Origin: Megaustenia siamemsis
Taxonomy: Eukaryota; Mollusca; Gastropoda; Stylommatophora; Ariophantidae
Direction of reading: 5' to 3'
Length of the DNA stretch: 64,000 nt
Assembly (NCBI GenBank): GCA_032433765.1
Contig: JAVIAB010000092.1
Span: 32,834,534 to 32,898,533, forward strand
Positions 35,901 to 50,900 of the stretch are shown here, one piece after another. A model generated the notes under the pieces. That model was not told the origin of the DNA, ran no database searches, and saw nothing but the letters and a program-made list of their open reading frames with translations. Within the stretch, counting starts at the first letter, position 1. Each line of letters opens with the position of its first letter. A program made the translations under genes and the position numbers.

Positions 35901-38900
35901 CATTATTACCTCCAATTGTTATTCCAGGCATGCCCCTTATGAATCTTAAAATAATCTCACTATAAATATTAAACAAATATGGTGACAGCACACAACCTTG
36001 TCTAACACCCTGTTTTATTTGTTGAAACATTCCCAATTGGTTTCCAGTTCTTATGGCCGCTGTTTGTTGCCAGTATATGTTCTTTATTATTCTTAGATCT
36101 TTGCTGTCTATGTTTATGCTTTGTAAAATTTTGATTATTTCTTGGTGCTTTACTTTGTAAATGTGAAATCTATCTATGAAACATAGGTATAGATCTGTTT
36201 TCACCTCTATGGCTCTTTCTACTAAAGATCTTATGATGTGTATGGCATTGCTTGTTCCTTTATCTCTAACAAAACCACACTGTTCATCGCTAATTTCTGG
36301 ACTGATTTTGTTTTGCACTCTTCACATGATGATTCTTAATAATATCTTAGTCATGTGACTCATAAGGCTTATTGTGCGATGATAATCACATTCAATCACA
36401 CTAGATTTCTTTGGTAGGGCTATGAATATTGATTTGAGCATGTCGTCTGGTACATATCCGCTGTTGTAGATATCATTCAATATTTTTGTTATTATTTCTA
36501 TTCCAAAATCACCCATGGCTTCAATCTCTTCTTTAGTTATATCATTTGGTCCAGGAATTTTTCCTGCTTTAATATTGCGCAAGGTGGCTTCCATTTCTTC
36601 TTTGAGCATTTCTGGTCCTTCTCCATTATCCTTAATATTTACTTCTATTTGTTCATCATTATAAAGATCTTTGTAGTTTCAGTAGTACTATTATTGTAAT
36701 CTAATTATTTTTTATAATAAACATTTTTTTTTATAATTTAAAAAAAAAAGATGAAGCCTAAACACAATATTTTAGAGGCTAAACATTTTTCTTATCCAAA
36801 CAAAAAGGTCAACATCATGTCAAAATTATACGCAAATTTGTCAAGTTAAGCATTTACTGTAAAATATATTTCAAACAAGCCTATGCCACTGTACACTGGA
36901 CAATATGACTACAAAACATGTTCTACAGGATTGCCCCCAGTACACAGACCTGAGAAGAGCAATGTGGTCCACGCCCATCTCCCTGGAAGAAAAACTATAT
37001 GGGGCAATCGATTCGCTTAAACAGACAGCTGACTTCATGAGAGAGTCTGGAATCCTACTCTGACTGAGTCTTGATCGCAGAGAGATAGAGAGAGAGAGAG
37101 AAACAAGCTGAAAACAATATTATTTGGAAAACATAATAAAATGTTAAAGTAGGCTTACTTTTATACAACCAATAGGTGTGACCTTCAACAGCTGCATGTC
37201 TCTTGATAAAAGACATAAGATTCTGAGCAATGTCGCGAACTTCATTGGGGTCAAAACTAGAATTTTCCAGATTTGGAATATCCTCTGTTCTCATCACTTC
37301 ATATTTCTAAACAAAATGAGAAGAGGAAAAACAGATTTTAGTCTGAAAGCAACATTTTAATTTTTTTTTTAAATCTTCATATCTCTTTATCTGTCTACCT
37401 CCCCTTATCCCTTGTTTCATAGTTCCTTATATTATACTCACAAAGGCTGGTAGAGCAATGGTTAGTGAACTGGTCTACTTTAATAAAAAAAATAGCAAGA
37501 GGTTGGGTTCAATCAAACCACCAGGCTTTAATTTAATGAACTGAAGGTGTTGTTTAAAATAAATGAAAAACGGCTTCATGCAGACCTCACCATATAGCAC
37601 AAAAAAATGTGCTGGTTGAGAGTAGAAAAAATATAAGAAAACCAAAATTACATGTATACTACAATTTACTGTATCAAATCACCTGTATACAGAAATTTCC
37701 TGTATCAAATCACCTGTATACAGAAATTTCCTGTATCAAATTACCCGTATACTACAAATCACCTGTATGCAGAAATTTCCTGTATCAAATTACCTGTATA
37801 CTACACACAAGGTGTGACAGGTTCTGTCTTCTCTACATTTTGTGTCTGATAAAGACTTTTGCCGAAATTTCATAGTTTGTCTCGTCTCTCTACTAGTTTA
37901 GCTGCTTGATACAATTTTGTGTTCATTTTACATCTTCTCCAAAGGTTCATAGCCTTTAATTTTGATCCTTCATGAGTTATTTCAAAGAAATAAATAGAAC
38001 GTTGGACATGTGATGAGGGGAATTAATAACCGAATAACAAAGCAAGTCATGTGAGAAACAACAGGTAGGAAGAAAAGAGGTTGACACAGAGAGACACTAA
38101 GAAGAACATTGATCAGAGAGGCAAAAGCAGAATGAATCAGCCGCAGCTTTATCTCTTTAGGGAATTTGCACCATGTTCTGTTCGTCATAGGCTACATTCA
38201 CTAGAGTAATCAGGATTCTAAAGGGCACGTCATTGCAGTGCGTCCGACATTGTTATGTGTGCTACGTCATCGTAATGGCTCATCATAAATCCCTGGACTG
38301 GCGTTACGCTAATCTTATGGTCTGTTGTTTGATGTGCGACAGGGATAATCTGACAACTAACTGTGTGTGTATATGTTCGAAATTGGAGTCAACAACGATG
38401 GCCTAACATCATCAAGCGCTATACATTTTTAAAGAAATATGACAATCATCACTTTCGGGAGGATGTGAACTTCTGGTATATGGTGGAAAGGCAGCAGGAA
38501 CATTGCAGGCTATGCATGAAAAGTGTTCCTTGTTGCAGTTTCCTCATATTCCAAGTCCATGGGGGACTGGTTGGTCTTGAGGCAAGACGCCGGCCTCGGG
38601 ACAGAGAGGTTGTGGGTTCAAATCTCGGCTACACCGGTTGAGATTTTTATTTATGATTTCTCTCTGCGACAACCACCCCTGGTCTCAGCAGCAAGGCCCG
38701 GCTTGAAACGTCAGTTACTCATCAACGGAAAAAACATGAGTACCTCCGAAGTCGGTGTTATCTGCCTGTGCGGCGAGGGGCCCCTGTGCACGCGGCTGCC
38801 AGGGAAAAATGGATTAACGCGCAAAATTCAGTTCCCTAGGGACTTCGTCAGAGTTGAAAGCTAGGGAAATCAACAACAACAACAAGCCTCAAAGTTTATA

Positions 38901-41900
38901 TTAAACTCTTTAGAGCTACCAGAATGAAGAGGTAAATAATAATGCTATCATAATGAAGAGGTAAATAATAAAGCTATCAGAATGAAGAGGTAAATAATAC
39001 AGCCTTTATTCTAAATTTTACACACAAAAAACTAAATCCTAAAAGCTAATATTAATCATTAAGATGGACATTAGAAATTATATGCAATGTAAAGTTTCAG
39101 AACAGCATGTTTGTTTGTTTGTTGTTAGGATCATTATCACTGCATACTGGGTGAGTCCATGAGTGCTCTGATATCCACTTAGAGAATCTTGAGAAAATCC
39201 TAGAAGAATTCTGGCTGATGTGCACAAACTCCGTAGTACAGCTTGAAGTCCATGGTGTGGGTAGGTTTTCAGCTGACGATTTTGCCCACGCAGCGGCTAT
39301 ATTTATGGCAACTCATTCTTATTTTAATTGCCAAGGGTTCTTTAACATGTGCAAGTGCACACGTCTCTTCCTGTTTATTGCCTTTATCCGAGAGGGCTAG
39401 ACATCAGATCTCACTACCCAAGAGATCAAGGGAGGGTAAGTACAGGATGTGATTTGATTTAGGTAAACTAAATCATCAACACACTCTTACTTTATTTTCA
39501 AACAAGCTTTTACCATATTTAATAAATCAGCTTTATTAGTTAGAATCAATTAATTATACTGATCATATTCAATAAGCTTATGTTTTAGGATAATTAATAA
39601 TCACAATTTTTAAAATAACATATAAGTTTCCAAAATAACAATAAATTAAAAAATAAAGTAGACTTTACTTGCACAAATCCATTGACATGATAACACATGG
39701 CCACTTCAGGAACATTACTCATTAAGTTATCGAGCCAATAATCCAGTCCTGTGAGAACATTAATTGGCGGGGAACGAGAATCTCTAAGTCTCAAGCTAAT
39801 ACAAGGCCGCCGAGCTTCACCACTGCCAAAAATAGGCAAGTCACTATCAATCAACATGCTAATGTCCTCAAACTTCCATAAAGTTTCATGGTGGAAACCT
39901 TTCAAATCCTTAAGAAAAAAACACAATCAAAAACAATTTTAAAATGTAAACATTAAAAAAACATATGAGCAGAAAATGTATAACATTAAAAGAATTCTAT
40001 ACCATTTATTAATTGTGGTTAAGTTAATATTTGTGCACACATTTTTGCTTGAAAACTAAGAATACTGTCAAAGATAAAACTATATCTAAATTAAATCTGG
40101 AAAATCAGGCCAAAGAAAATTTAAACCAGACTCTAACAAAAAAATGTCCTCATATATTTTTGTGGGCTACTGTTTGAGTTCATATTTCTGATATCACCAA
40201 GGAATGAGGTGACTCATACAATTCAATGGCAGTTGTTATAAGTGTGGCAGAAGACTATTTTTAAGTAACTTGCAACTGCTCAAGAGAAATTGAAACCAAC
40301 ATTTTACATATTACTTTATGTCAACAGAACTTACTCAGAGCTGAAGATATTCTTGACTACGAGATACCACTTTGATCAGCTGCTATTGCTCAGACAACAG
40401 GAAGCAGTAAAGGTTTTGTGAGGTGAATGTACAAGAACTAGTGCTAAAATACTAAAATATTAAATAGCTCTCCTCTGAAAAAGACATTTAAGTACAATTC
40501 AAAATACCATTCTTGATTTTCCTCATTGAAACAAATATAAAAATGCTGGTCACTTTTCTTAATTTTTCAATAAGAAAGTCCTGCACTTTATTTTATATTT
40601 CTTCTTTCATTTTAATGTATGTCTTTTTAATAAAGGCCTTTTCATACCTTGCCTAAATAATTCTTGCCTTTTTCTATAATGCCTAGGTATTATATACAAA
40701 GCTAGGGATAATATACGCATACTAAAATAATACAGACATTTTAATCATTGACTAAGAATGTAATGAATCTATATATTTCTCAAGCATTGTAGATGCACAT
40801 TGCCAATAACATATTTATTATTGGGTAATGAAAAATAGTAACTTTCAAACATTATTGGCAATTACATACATTACAATTCATGTACAATTATTGATAATTT
40901 GTACATAAATTGTTCATTAACTTGTATAAATTATTGTTACTTTGCATACATTGCAACAAGTTGAGTAATGAGCATCATCATCATCATCAAGTACCAACCC
41001 TGCTGGCGTAGGTGATCATGTCTCTCCACAACTTTCAATCACGACAGTTATTTATCATTTCTGTTGTTGACCTTCTGCCAAGCCATTCTCTTAAGCTGTC
41101 TGGTATCTTTTCTCTTTGCTTCCCTCTATCTCTTTGTCCCTCAATTTTCCCAGTTGTTACAATATATTAAATTTCCAGCTGTTCTCTTTTCACTTCATGG
41201 TCTAAAAATGATGATTGTTACTTCCTAATATTGGAAATTAGCTCTCTTTTTGTTTTGGCCTCTTTCAGAAAATTTTCATTACTCTTCTAAGCTGCCCATG
41301 GTATTCTTAACATTCTTCTGTAAAACTACATTTTTACAGCCTCCAGTGATTTTCTTGTTCGTTGTCCTATTGTCCATGATTCACATTCATATGTTAAAAC
41401 TGGTTCTGCTTAACATTTAAGAACTCTTTTTCTTGTTTCTATTAATGAGCATAATAGACACTTAATTATATTAAAAACATATTAGTTGTGGTGGTTGGTT
41501 AACAGAGAAAGCTATTCTAGAGTACAGACATTAAATATTTCTTAGCAAATAAAATGTTTATACAAATTAGGTTATGACAAAATGGACAGAATTTTAAAAT
41601 GATGAATTTAACTACTGTTTATGATTATACTTTCACAACATATTATTTTTTGAAGGGTCACTTCCTACAGAATTTTTTTAATAACCATCCATCCCAATAA
41701 TGAAATACAAAATTATACCTCTGGTGCTTCCAAGACAGATTCCAAATGCTTGGGCTTACTTTCTGCTGTTTCAAGAGCTGTGCACTGACTAATTTCTGTA
41801 CTGGCTGCAAAACTACAGATTAAGGACAGAGAGCGAGAGAGAAACATTTTTATTTTAATAAATATGTATGTTATTAAAGTTTACAAACATGTTTTAAAAA

Positions 41901-44900
41901 ACATTTCCTAATTAATTCTTATTAAACACCACTCACTTTTTAATCATAGCACTTCCCATTGTATGCCTAATAAACTGAATGTCATTAAAATAATTGAGAA
42001 TTATCATTGAGCATTCATGTTAATAACTATAACCTACAAACAGGGTGGCAGCTGCACACCAAAGATAGCCTCTCAGAAACTGGGATAAATGTCAAGATGA
42101 TAAATTTTACAAAACAGTTTCTACTTCTTCAAATGACATCTTAATTAATCAAAAAATTGTGTTTTATTTGTCTGACTTTCCAAAATCATACCAAATTGCT
42201 CAGACTTTCAGTTTAATAAAATACTCACCATTTCAATTATTTATCATTAAATTATCGTCTTTGTTTAACTGTTGATACTTTAAAAGCCTATTTGAAAGAA
42301 TATCTGTCTCTCGCTAGAGATAATTCTAGAATTCTGAAAGCTGAAAATAGCACTGCTTACATATGTTGGCCAATCATACTATATGACACATGTTTGAAAA
42401 GAACTATAAATACTGACATTAGTTAACAATGCTACACAGATACACATAACCAATAGAAGTGTAGTTTTCCTAACACTATACATTTTTTAATGACAAATTA
42501 CATTTTACTGTAACCTAGAAGACAGATTACTGGGTCGAATGGTTAAACAATATGAAGACAAAATAAATTGACCTGTAAGTTTTTTCTAATTATTTTTTTG
42601 GTCAAGTTTTTTTTTTTTAAGATGGAAACTATGGGAGGCGTGTTTATATATAAAGTAAGCTGTAGAGTACAATACTTCAAGAAATATAAATTAATAAAAC
42701 CACATTTTTTTTTTTTATAAGGACAGAAATACATCACACGCAATACATTTGAATGAAAACTGAAGACAAATTACACTGCACTGGCAGTAAACATTGATAC
42801 ATTTTGGAAACATACACCAAAAGGTGAATAAATTATGTCATGAAATGTTATCACAATGTAATCGAAAGATTGGGGGGGGGGGGGGGGGTGTCAATTCCTT
42901 CTTTCTTTTTTTTATAAAAAGAAAGACAACTATGAAAAACTCTGATGAAGAATGAAAACACTAAAATTCTAAACATCATGACAGGGAAATAATACATTTT
43001 TATACTGAACAATAAAAACCAAAGAGAGCCTCAGGTATAAAATTCCAAAGTATTTGTCGAGGTTGGAGAATATTATTATAAAATTAATATTATTATTACT
43101 TGTCATATATAACAGTTTGTATGCAACACAAGTATTCAGCCTTACACTATCCAGGATAAGCTTGTCTATTGTAAATTACAGATATAAAATTTATTCCTGA
43201 GTTGTATTTGCAACCCAATGCTATCATTATGATCACACATGCGTGGAAGACATTGTAAGCGATAGCAACTTTTTTTTTAGGTTGCTTAGTTGGCAGTGTG
43301 CTCTAGCAGAGGCATTTTGTACCAAGGCACTGTGCCAAAGAGTCTGGGTTCGATCCTTCTTCGTGTATAATTAGTATTCTCTCTTTACCACCCCCCCCCT
43401 CCCAATTAGGGATTATCGCCTTTATCCGTTAGTACAGATATTCATCTCCTCTCTTCATTGATACTTATTTTTTTTTCTTCCTTTTACCATTTTCTGTCCC
43501 TTCCGGACACTGATGCCCAAACCGGGTCATGTGACCAGCAGGGGCTGATGTCCTGGCAACTTCTGGGTCAGGGGCTCATTCATTCATTTTACCTATCAAA
43601 ACTCAGGGTAACAGCACAAATAACTTAAGCTAAGTATTCTGTTTATTTGTTGTTCTGTTTATGATGAAGATCTGTGGTCGATACATTATATTTTGTTCTG
43701 CTTTCTTATTAATTTAGCTGCTCAATACAATTTTATCCTTATTTTTTCAATGGCTGAAAACCCCTTTTGTGGGCAACAACACCATAAACATTCTTTCTTT
43801 ACTTACCTATGTCTAATAAGGTTCATGTACATCTTCTCTGTAAAAGAATCCCTCCTTGTGTTGGCACTCACTATGCATTTTGTCTGTAAAATGCAGTTTC
43901 AATAAAATCTTATCAACTCTGACATCAGGACTAATGTTATACATTCTACAGAAATGTGATACATTTTACAATGTAGTATATTATAGGCTGAAATTGGAAA
44001 TGTGCTGAGGTCTTTATAATCAGGCAAGAAATCAGAGTGCTGGTAGACAGTGACCAGGTACAATGATGATGGTTCTATATAGAGGAATAAGAATTGAAAA
44101 TACAGGTTTCATTAATCATATCTATTATGTAAATTTATCTGTGTACATTTTTCGGGCACATCATGAGAAGAGGAAAGTTGGAATACTTGGTTACAACTGG
44201 CAAAATAAAAGGAAAGAGAGATCGCGGATGACAAAGAGAGAAAATACTGGTTAGCTTGGTGGTGTCATGGCATGGAAAACAGCCAACAACAGAACTGATA
44301 CGATGCACTGTAGATAGAAGATTGTGGAGGGACATGATCGCCTACGCCAACCGGCATGGTACATGATGATGATCTATGTAAAAGGTAGTCTTATAGAATA
44401 TAATGCTTCAGAGAATAGAAGTATTTTACAGAGTGCCATATGTTCTGTCAATGCTGTAGGGCAAAAGATAAACTGAGAATATGACAGAACAATAACACTA
44501 GGTCTAAGAATCACAAAGTGAGTCGGTCAGGGATCTTCTTCACCACAATATTGTTTATTTTTTTTTCCCCTAAATAAATAACACAGGTACCAATTTGTAC
44601 AGCTAGTTTGACTACATTGTATATCTCAGAACAAACACTACACCTCTTATAGCCAAATAGTCAACTACTTTTCTAATTCAAAAATATGAAGTATATGAAA
44701 AAACACATAGGACAGGAAAACAGACTTCAAGGATGAATTTCAAGGTACTACCACCATCAGAGATACTATTATAGATACACCTGGAGAGAGGTCTGACAAA
44801 AATAACTACCTATGAGAATACTATCATCTACATTTAATGGATTAAGGACATTTAAAGATTCATGAACACTTAAAATGTAACTTTTCTATAAGAGAAACTT

Positions 44901-47900
44901 ACCTTGTCTTCTTGTCCTTTAGTAATCACATTATTAAAGTAAGACTTCAACCAGTTCCACTGTTCCTATGATCATAAAATTAACAAAATTAAATTTAAAA
45001 AAACATAAGATTACATATAATTTTTTTTTAAATCTACAACCACAAAGACTGTATGACTCAAATTATTAAAAGGCAGCACAAAATAATGAGCAAAATAAAC
45101 ACTTAAGCCTACATCAGAACATATTACACATATTTTTACATAAACATAGGGAAAAATGAAGTACTAAATCTTGAACACAGCCATAATAATAAACAAACAT
45201 AACAGCCGATACTCCAAGACTAATGAATTTAATCATACATTGAAGCAAAAATATGTTATCAAGCACTGAAAATCTAGAGAGCAACCAACAAAAGAAAACA
45301 GAAAGCTTTATAGTTGATTTCAAACCGATATCAATGGTTCTATATTAATAAAATGTTTAATCTATGCAGCAACTGACCTAAATCAAAATCATCCCAGGAA
45401 ATTATAGAAACATAATTACTATTCAGAATTTTCTATAAACAGTTTAAAAACTTATTATATTTAAGTCCTAATCAACTAAGAACTCCCTAAAAAATGCTTC
45501 ATAAAGTTCAAACCCAGGTTGGCCAAATAGGTGAGAAATGAGTACAGTAAAGTGATGGATCAAATATTAGACCGGTGAAGTAAGCTGTAGGTTTTCCTGT
45601 TAACCAATCAACTAAAAAGTGTCAAAGATTGTAAAGAACAAATAATAGACTAATTACTGTATTCGAGTTAACAAAAATGACTATATAGACTGGCTCATTG
45701 TAGAGTTATTTACTATCCCCTTTGCTATTCAATATGTATATGAACAGAATAACATAAGAAGTAAACAATTAAAGTAAAATATTCCAAGATGCACAGAAAA
45801 GTCAGTAAATGAAGCAGATTCAGAACATATCATCTTTGAGAGTAACATTTTTTGCAGGTAATCAGCGTTTCAGAAATTAAACTGCAAAAGACACATTTGT
45901 ACTTCATTACACGTTTAACAGATCCAATATAAAAATGAACACATCCAAGACAAATCTATGAACATAAGTTGATCACCTGACCCTCTAAATATTCATGCTA
46001 ATGGTATCAAGCTTAATTCTAGCAGAATTTAAGAACCTGGGAGGCACTTCCAGAAGATTCAACAGAAAAAACTGAAACAAGATCTCTGAAGGCCAACAGT
46101 ATCCACTGACACCATTGTTTAAACACTCACTATCAAACACGGTCATTATCAAATACACAATAAAGAAAGGAGAAAAAAAATCATGTGTGATGAGATACTT
46201 TTAAAAAAAAACTACTAATGTTACTCAGAAAAGATAGAATGATAAACAGTAGTGACATAAAATATGTTGCATCCTGCATCAAAAGCATTTTTTTTAAAAT
46301 CCAAAAATAGTAGTTTGGCCATTTCATAGGAATGGAGCCTAACCAGCTACCATTTTGCCCTTTGATCAGACAGACTTGAAGAAAATCAAGGGTTACATAA
46401 GTATACAATATCAAACAGACAATATCACAATATCCTGTAGCTGTATTAGTGTAACAAATTTGGTCTTGGGTAGAAAGAAACCTCACAGAGCTTCAAGGCT
46501 TGTGCAGATAACATAAGTTCAGCATTTGTTGTCAAAAATAATATCAGTGTAAGGAAATGCTCTATAAGGTTTAAAACTTAATAATATGAGTGTAAGGAAA
46601 TGCTCTATAAGGTTTAAAACTTAATAATATCAGTGTAAGGAAATGCTCTATAAGGTTTAAAACTTAAAAAGCACTGCCTGGGTGTAGATGTCAAATATTG
46701 CTTACCAACATCATATAATCAATGACAGAACTAAATTATCAATATTGATAATAACTGGAAAGGCACCTCATCTTCCTTTGTTCGCTGAGGTCTACATCGG
46801 CTGTTGTCTTTTTGATGAATTTGGTTATTATTAACAGAGCAAGCGCGGTAAATTCTTATGTTTAGTTTTGTCTGGTCAGTGTGAACTTCTTATAGTTTAC
46901 TGGCAATAGTCTTGTTGGATGCATGATGCAATCTATGGTGCTGTCCATGTGTATAGTTTTTCAATCTTGAACTTTGTGTACGAGATATCAGAAAGTTGCC
47001 AGATTATACCTAAAAACAATTACAAGCTTACCTTATTTAAATTTGGCCACTATTGCTTTTGAAACAGCCCCCTTGAGAATGTACAGTGATTTCAGTGCCT
47101 CTTCCATGCTTCAAAAGCACAGCAGAAAAATGCCTTCTTAATGCAAAGTCACCTGAGATTCCAATTATTTTGAATGCTTTTACTACTCTGTCTATATTCT
47201 TATTATTTATGTTTATTTTGGATGTTAGAATGCAAGTTCAATGTTTAAAAATTGTTCAATTTTCCTTTTCACAATGCCAATGGTAAATACACTGCTTTCA
47301 GTGATAAGTTCATCCACAATAGCTACTGGTCTGTGATTGCTGCCTCCAAGTTGCTTCCCAACATTGTGAGTGATGTTCCACACAAGTCCTGGTGAGTGAA
47401 ATGACAAATCTGGTATAGATGTATACAGTATGCTATGTTCTTGAGTAGAATGTTGGGGGTACTGTAGGTTTACTGAATAAAACCAGTTCATCTTTATCTG
47501 TCACCCTGCAACTGCTTCCTCCCTGTTTGTTCATCACCCCAGTTCTGAGAGTGACTAGTGAAGTCTCTGGGAACCATTAATCTACTCTTTATGTTGTTAA
47601 TATCTAATGCAAGTGGGCGGTCATCTGAACAGTAATAGTTTAGTAAATGAGACTTTAGTTTTGTGCTTTCATGTGTAGGATTTGATACTCTAATCCTTAC
47701 TTGTACACCTGAACTTCATGAACACTGTTCTTTAAATCACAAAAAGTGATGTTTTTAACAAGCATTAGCATGTCTCCTTTTCTCTTGATCTGTCAGCCTA
47801 ATTCGAAGCAATGGTAACCTTTGACGACTACAACATTTGTCACCTGCATTTCTTTCAAACAGCAGATGCTTACTTGCTTTACTGACAGCATACTTTCATG

Positions 47901-50900
47901 TTCTAGTTTCTTCTTGTTACACCTTCAGCATTCCAGTGCATTATTTCAGTGGTAATAGTCCACACTGTGTGGGTTGGTCAGCTCCACACCTTTTGGTGAG
48001 GATCTCCAATAGTACGGACTGGGCCCTTTTGAAAGAATGAGCCAGGCACTTCATCTGCCTGAGGTTTCTTCACAGACTGAGCACCATATCTAAATTTTAT
48101 AAAGACATTCTATTCTGCTTCAGGGTGCAGCATCCAGACTGCTTTGCTGCACCTCTAGCCCAGAAGACTAAGTCTTCAGCACATAGTCTTACTAGGGTAG
48201 ACTGTGATCATGCTAGAGCCTAGGTGTATCCCAGATACACAAAACTGTATAGATGCATTACTGGTCAGATTAAATGTAAGAAATCTAATTTAAGAGTAAC
48301 ATCATCTACTGAGTTATACTGTTGAATGGTATCTGATCTGACAGGCCATGAAATACACAATCAGAGGTTGCTCAAGCTAACTGGAAATGTGCAAAATTAA
48401 CTACACTGAACATCCTCACATCTCTGAAAAGAACATCATCCATGAATTGTTGTACATCATTAACCTCTTTAGTGAAATTTACATTTACAAATAAAAAGTA
48501 GAAGAATTGATTGGGCTATGGGTCATAATGTATTTTAAGAGGATAATGAAGCTGAAGTTATCACATACTGGGTGAAATTTTTTTTAAAATAGGAAAAAAT
48601 GAAATGGTTAAGGCTTTACGTAATTAATGGACGACACGAATTTGAACAACGTTCCAGTTCAATAGACCCTCAACAAGAGTAACAAACAACACACACACAC
48701 AGATATGTAAGTAAATAAAATTAGCCCTACATAGTTAACTAATAATTAAGTATGTAAGACAAATAATCAACTGAAATAAAAATAAATATGTCTTCCCTAT
48801 GTAATGCGCTGAGGCCTGGAGGAAAATGAACGCTGGCTAGTCTGTGCAGGTTAAAATCAGCTGAATTAGTTGATCAGCTAATGGGAGGGCCAGTCAGAAG
48901 AGTTCTAAAAATAAGTGGGGAGGATATTGTATAGGTTACTTCAACTATAACCCCCACCGGCAATGTCTATACATATATACAACCGTGCGAGAACACACAG
49001 ACCCATATAATACACATATATACAAACAGACACACACATATATTATTTATACACACATATATATATATTCACTGCTACACCTATATGTGTGCGTACACTT
49101 GCATGTGAAAAAGTGTACATAATAACTGCATGATTACTTACTGCCTCTTTCTTTAACAGGTGTTTGTGAACATCAAACTCTTCCAGTAGAAGTGTCTTTC
49201 TCAATCTGTGCACTATAATACTGATAGTTGGTGACTGGCTGTAAGGCATCTTCAGTAGGGCCTTGATATTCTTTACAGGTAAAATGTCAAAATTAGCACT
49301 GATTCATTTAAAAGATGTTATCAATACTTTTATAACAAAATGATATACACTCTATACTACAATAACAGGCATTATATGGTACAGCAGCAGACTAGATCTG
49401 TACAATACACAGTAAATTTATAAAATTTAATTAATTCTTCTTCTTCTAAGTAAACCTTTAGGCATCAGTATTAATAAACTTGAAGAAAGCATCCATCAGT
49501 TCAAAGCTGGAGACACCACCATACAGCTTGTTCTAGTATGGTCCTAGAGATTGCCACAAGAGCCTTCTCTGTTTATATGTTGGGCATGATTGTAGCAGAT
49601 GTTCAGCAGTCATTTTGACTGTGCCACAGTCGCACTCATCAGAGAATCCTATCCCTAGAGTGTTGAAAACAGTGGTACTTCAATCTGTTGTGTCCTGTTC
49701 AGAGTCTAAAAATTATTACTTGTTCTTTTCTGTTCAGCTGGTAGTAGGCATCATTTTTCTGGTAGCCCAGTATTCTGTATTCTACTTATTGACGTATTTG
49801 TTTTTAACAAACCTCTTTCTTCTTCTTTTTCTTCCTTCCACATTTGCATTTCAGCTTTGATGGAAGATATAATTTGCTGTATTTTTCTCTTGTTTGCTTC
49901 TGCTGCTGTCATTTCCTAGTGTTTCTAATATTCCGTAAATTCATCTTTTACATGATCGACCCTTGGGTCTGGTGTTCTCACAACATTTATTGAAAGCTCT
50001 TTGTGTTGTGTTTTAATCTTTCTGCCTTGCACATGGCAAAACCATTTTATCTGTTGTTTCTTTATATATTCTATGGTGGGGATTATTCCTACCTTTTTTT
50101 GCTCAGTTCATTTCTGATCTTACCTCTCATGCTGTTTCCTGTAATTCATCTAACACTTTGAGTCTATTTCTGCTGTTTGTGAATTCTTATTTGTCACTAG
50201 AATTCCTAGGTATTTAAATTCCTCTACTTGTTTTAGTTGTCTGCCATCTATAGTTATGTTGATATTCTGTTTCTCTTTTGCGATATTCATGACTTCTGTT
50301 TTGTTGTTGATTTTCATGTTGTAGTTTGTGCCTGTGCTGTTGAGTCAATTTAAGTGTTCTTGTAGGTCTTCTATTTTTCCATATATTAGTACCTGATCAT
50401 CTGCAAATATAAGCTCGTTGATCTCCCCTGTCTCTGATGGGTTGGCTAACTTGCATGTATGTAATAAACAGTAGAGGGGATAGTACACAACCCTGTCTTA
50501 TACCTGATCTAACTTCGAAGGCAATCTATGTAACTTGCTGCTGTTTTGACTGTGCAGCTGCTACTGATGTAGAAACTTTTAATTAGGTTGGTTAAATGTT
50601 GGCTTACTCCGTATGTTTTTAGTATCGCCCACAGTTCTCTATTTACTCGGCTGAATGCTTTTTCCTAGTCAATGAAAGCTATGTACAAATTTTGATTGTG
50701 TTCTGTCATCTTTTCGTCAAACCTCTTTGATTCCTCATAAGTTGTACTTGCATCTGTAGGGTGTAATTTGCCGTCTTCCTTAGCTAAATTGTTTGCCTAA
50801 TCATTTTCATGAATATTACAGTGAAATGGAACCCACTGACTCACAGTCCTGCATCTCTGACAGAGCTTGTAGAGTATTCCTCTTAGATTATTCCTTAAAA

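Noticed and set aside
42228..42290. Second candidate for the missing exon in intron 4 (acceptor AAATAG, donor ATG/GTGAGT)
   Set aside because: All three frames contain stops and none resembles the expected EDRF1 block.
43802..43850. Exon-like segment (TTTTACAG ... ATAG/GTAAGT, minus strand) in EDRF1 intron 4
   Set aside because: Good splice-site matches, but only about 31 bases. The frame required by exon 4 meets a stop at once, and the sequence belongs to an unnamed repeat.
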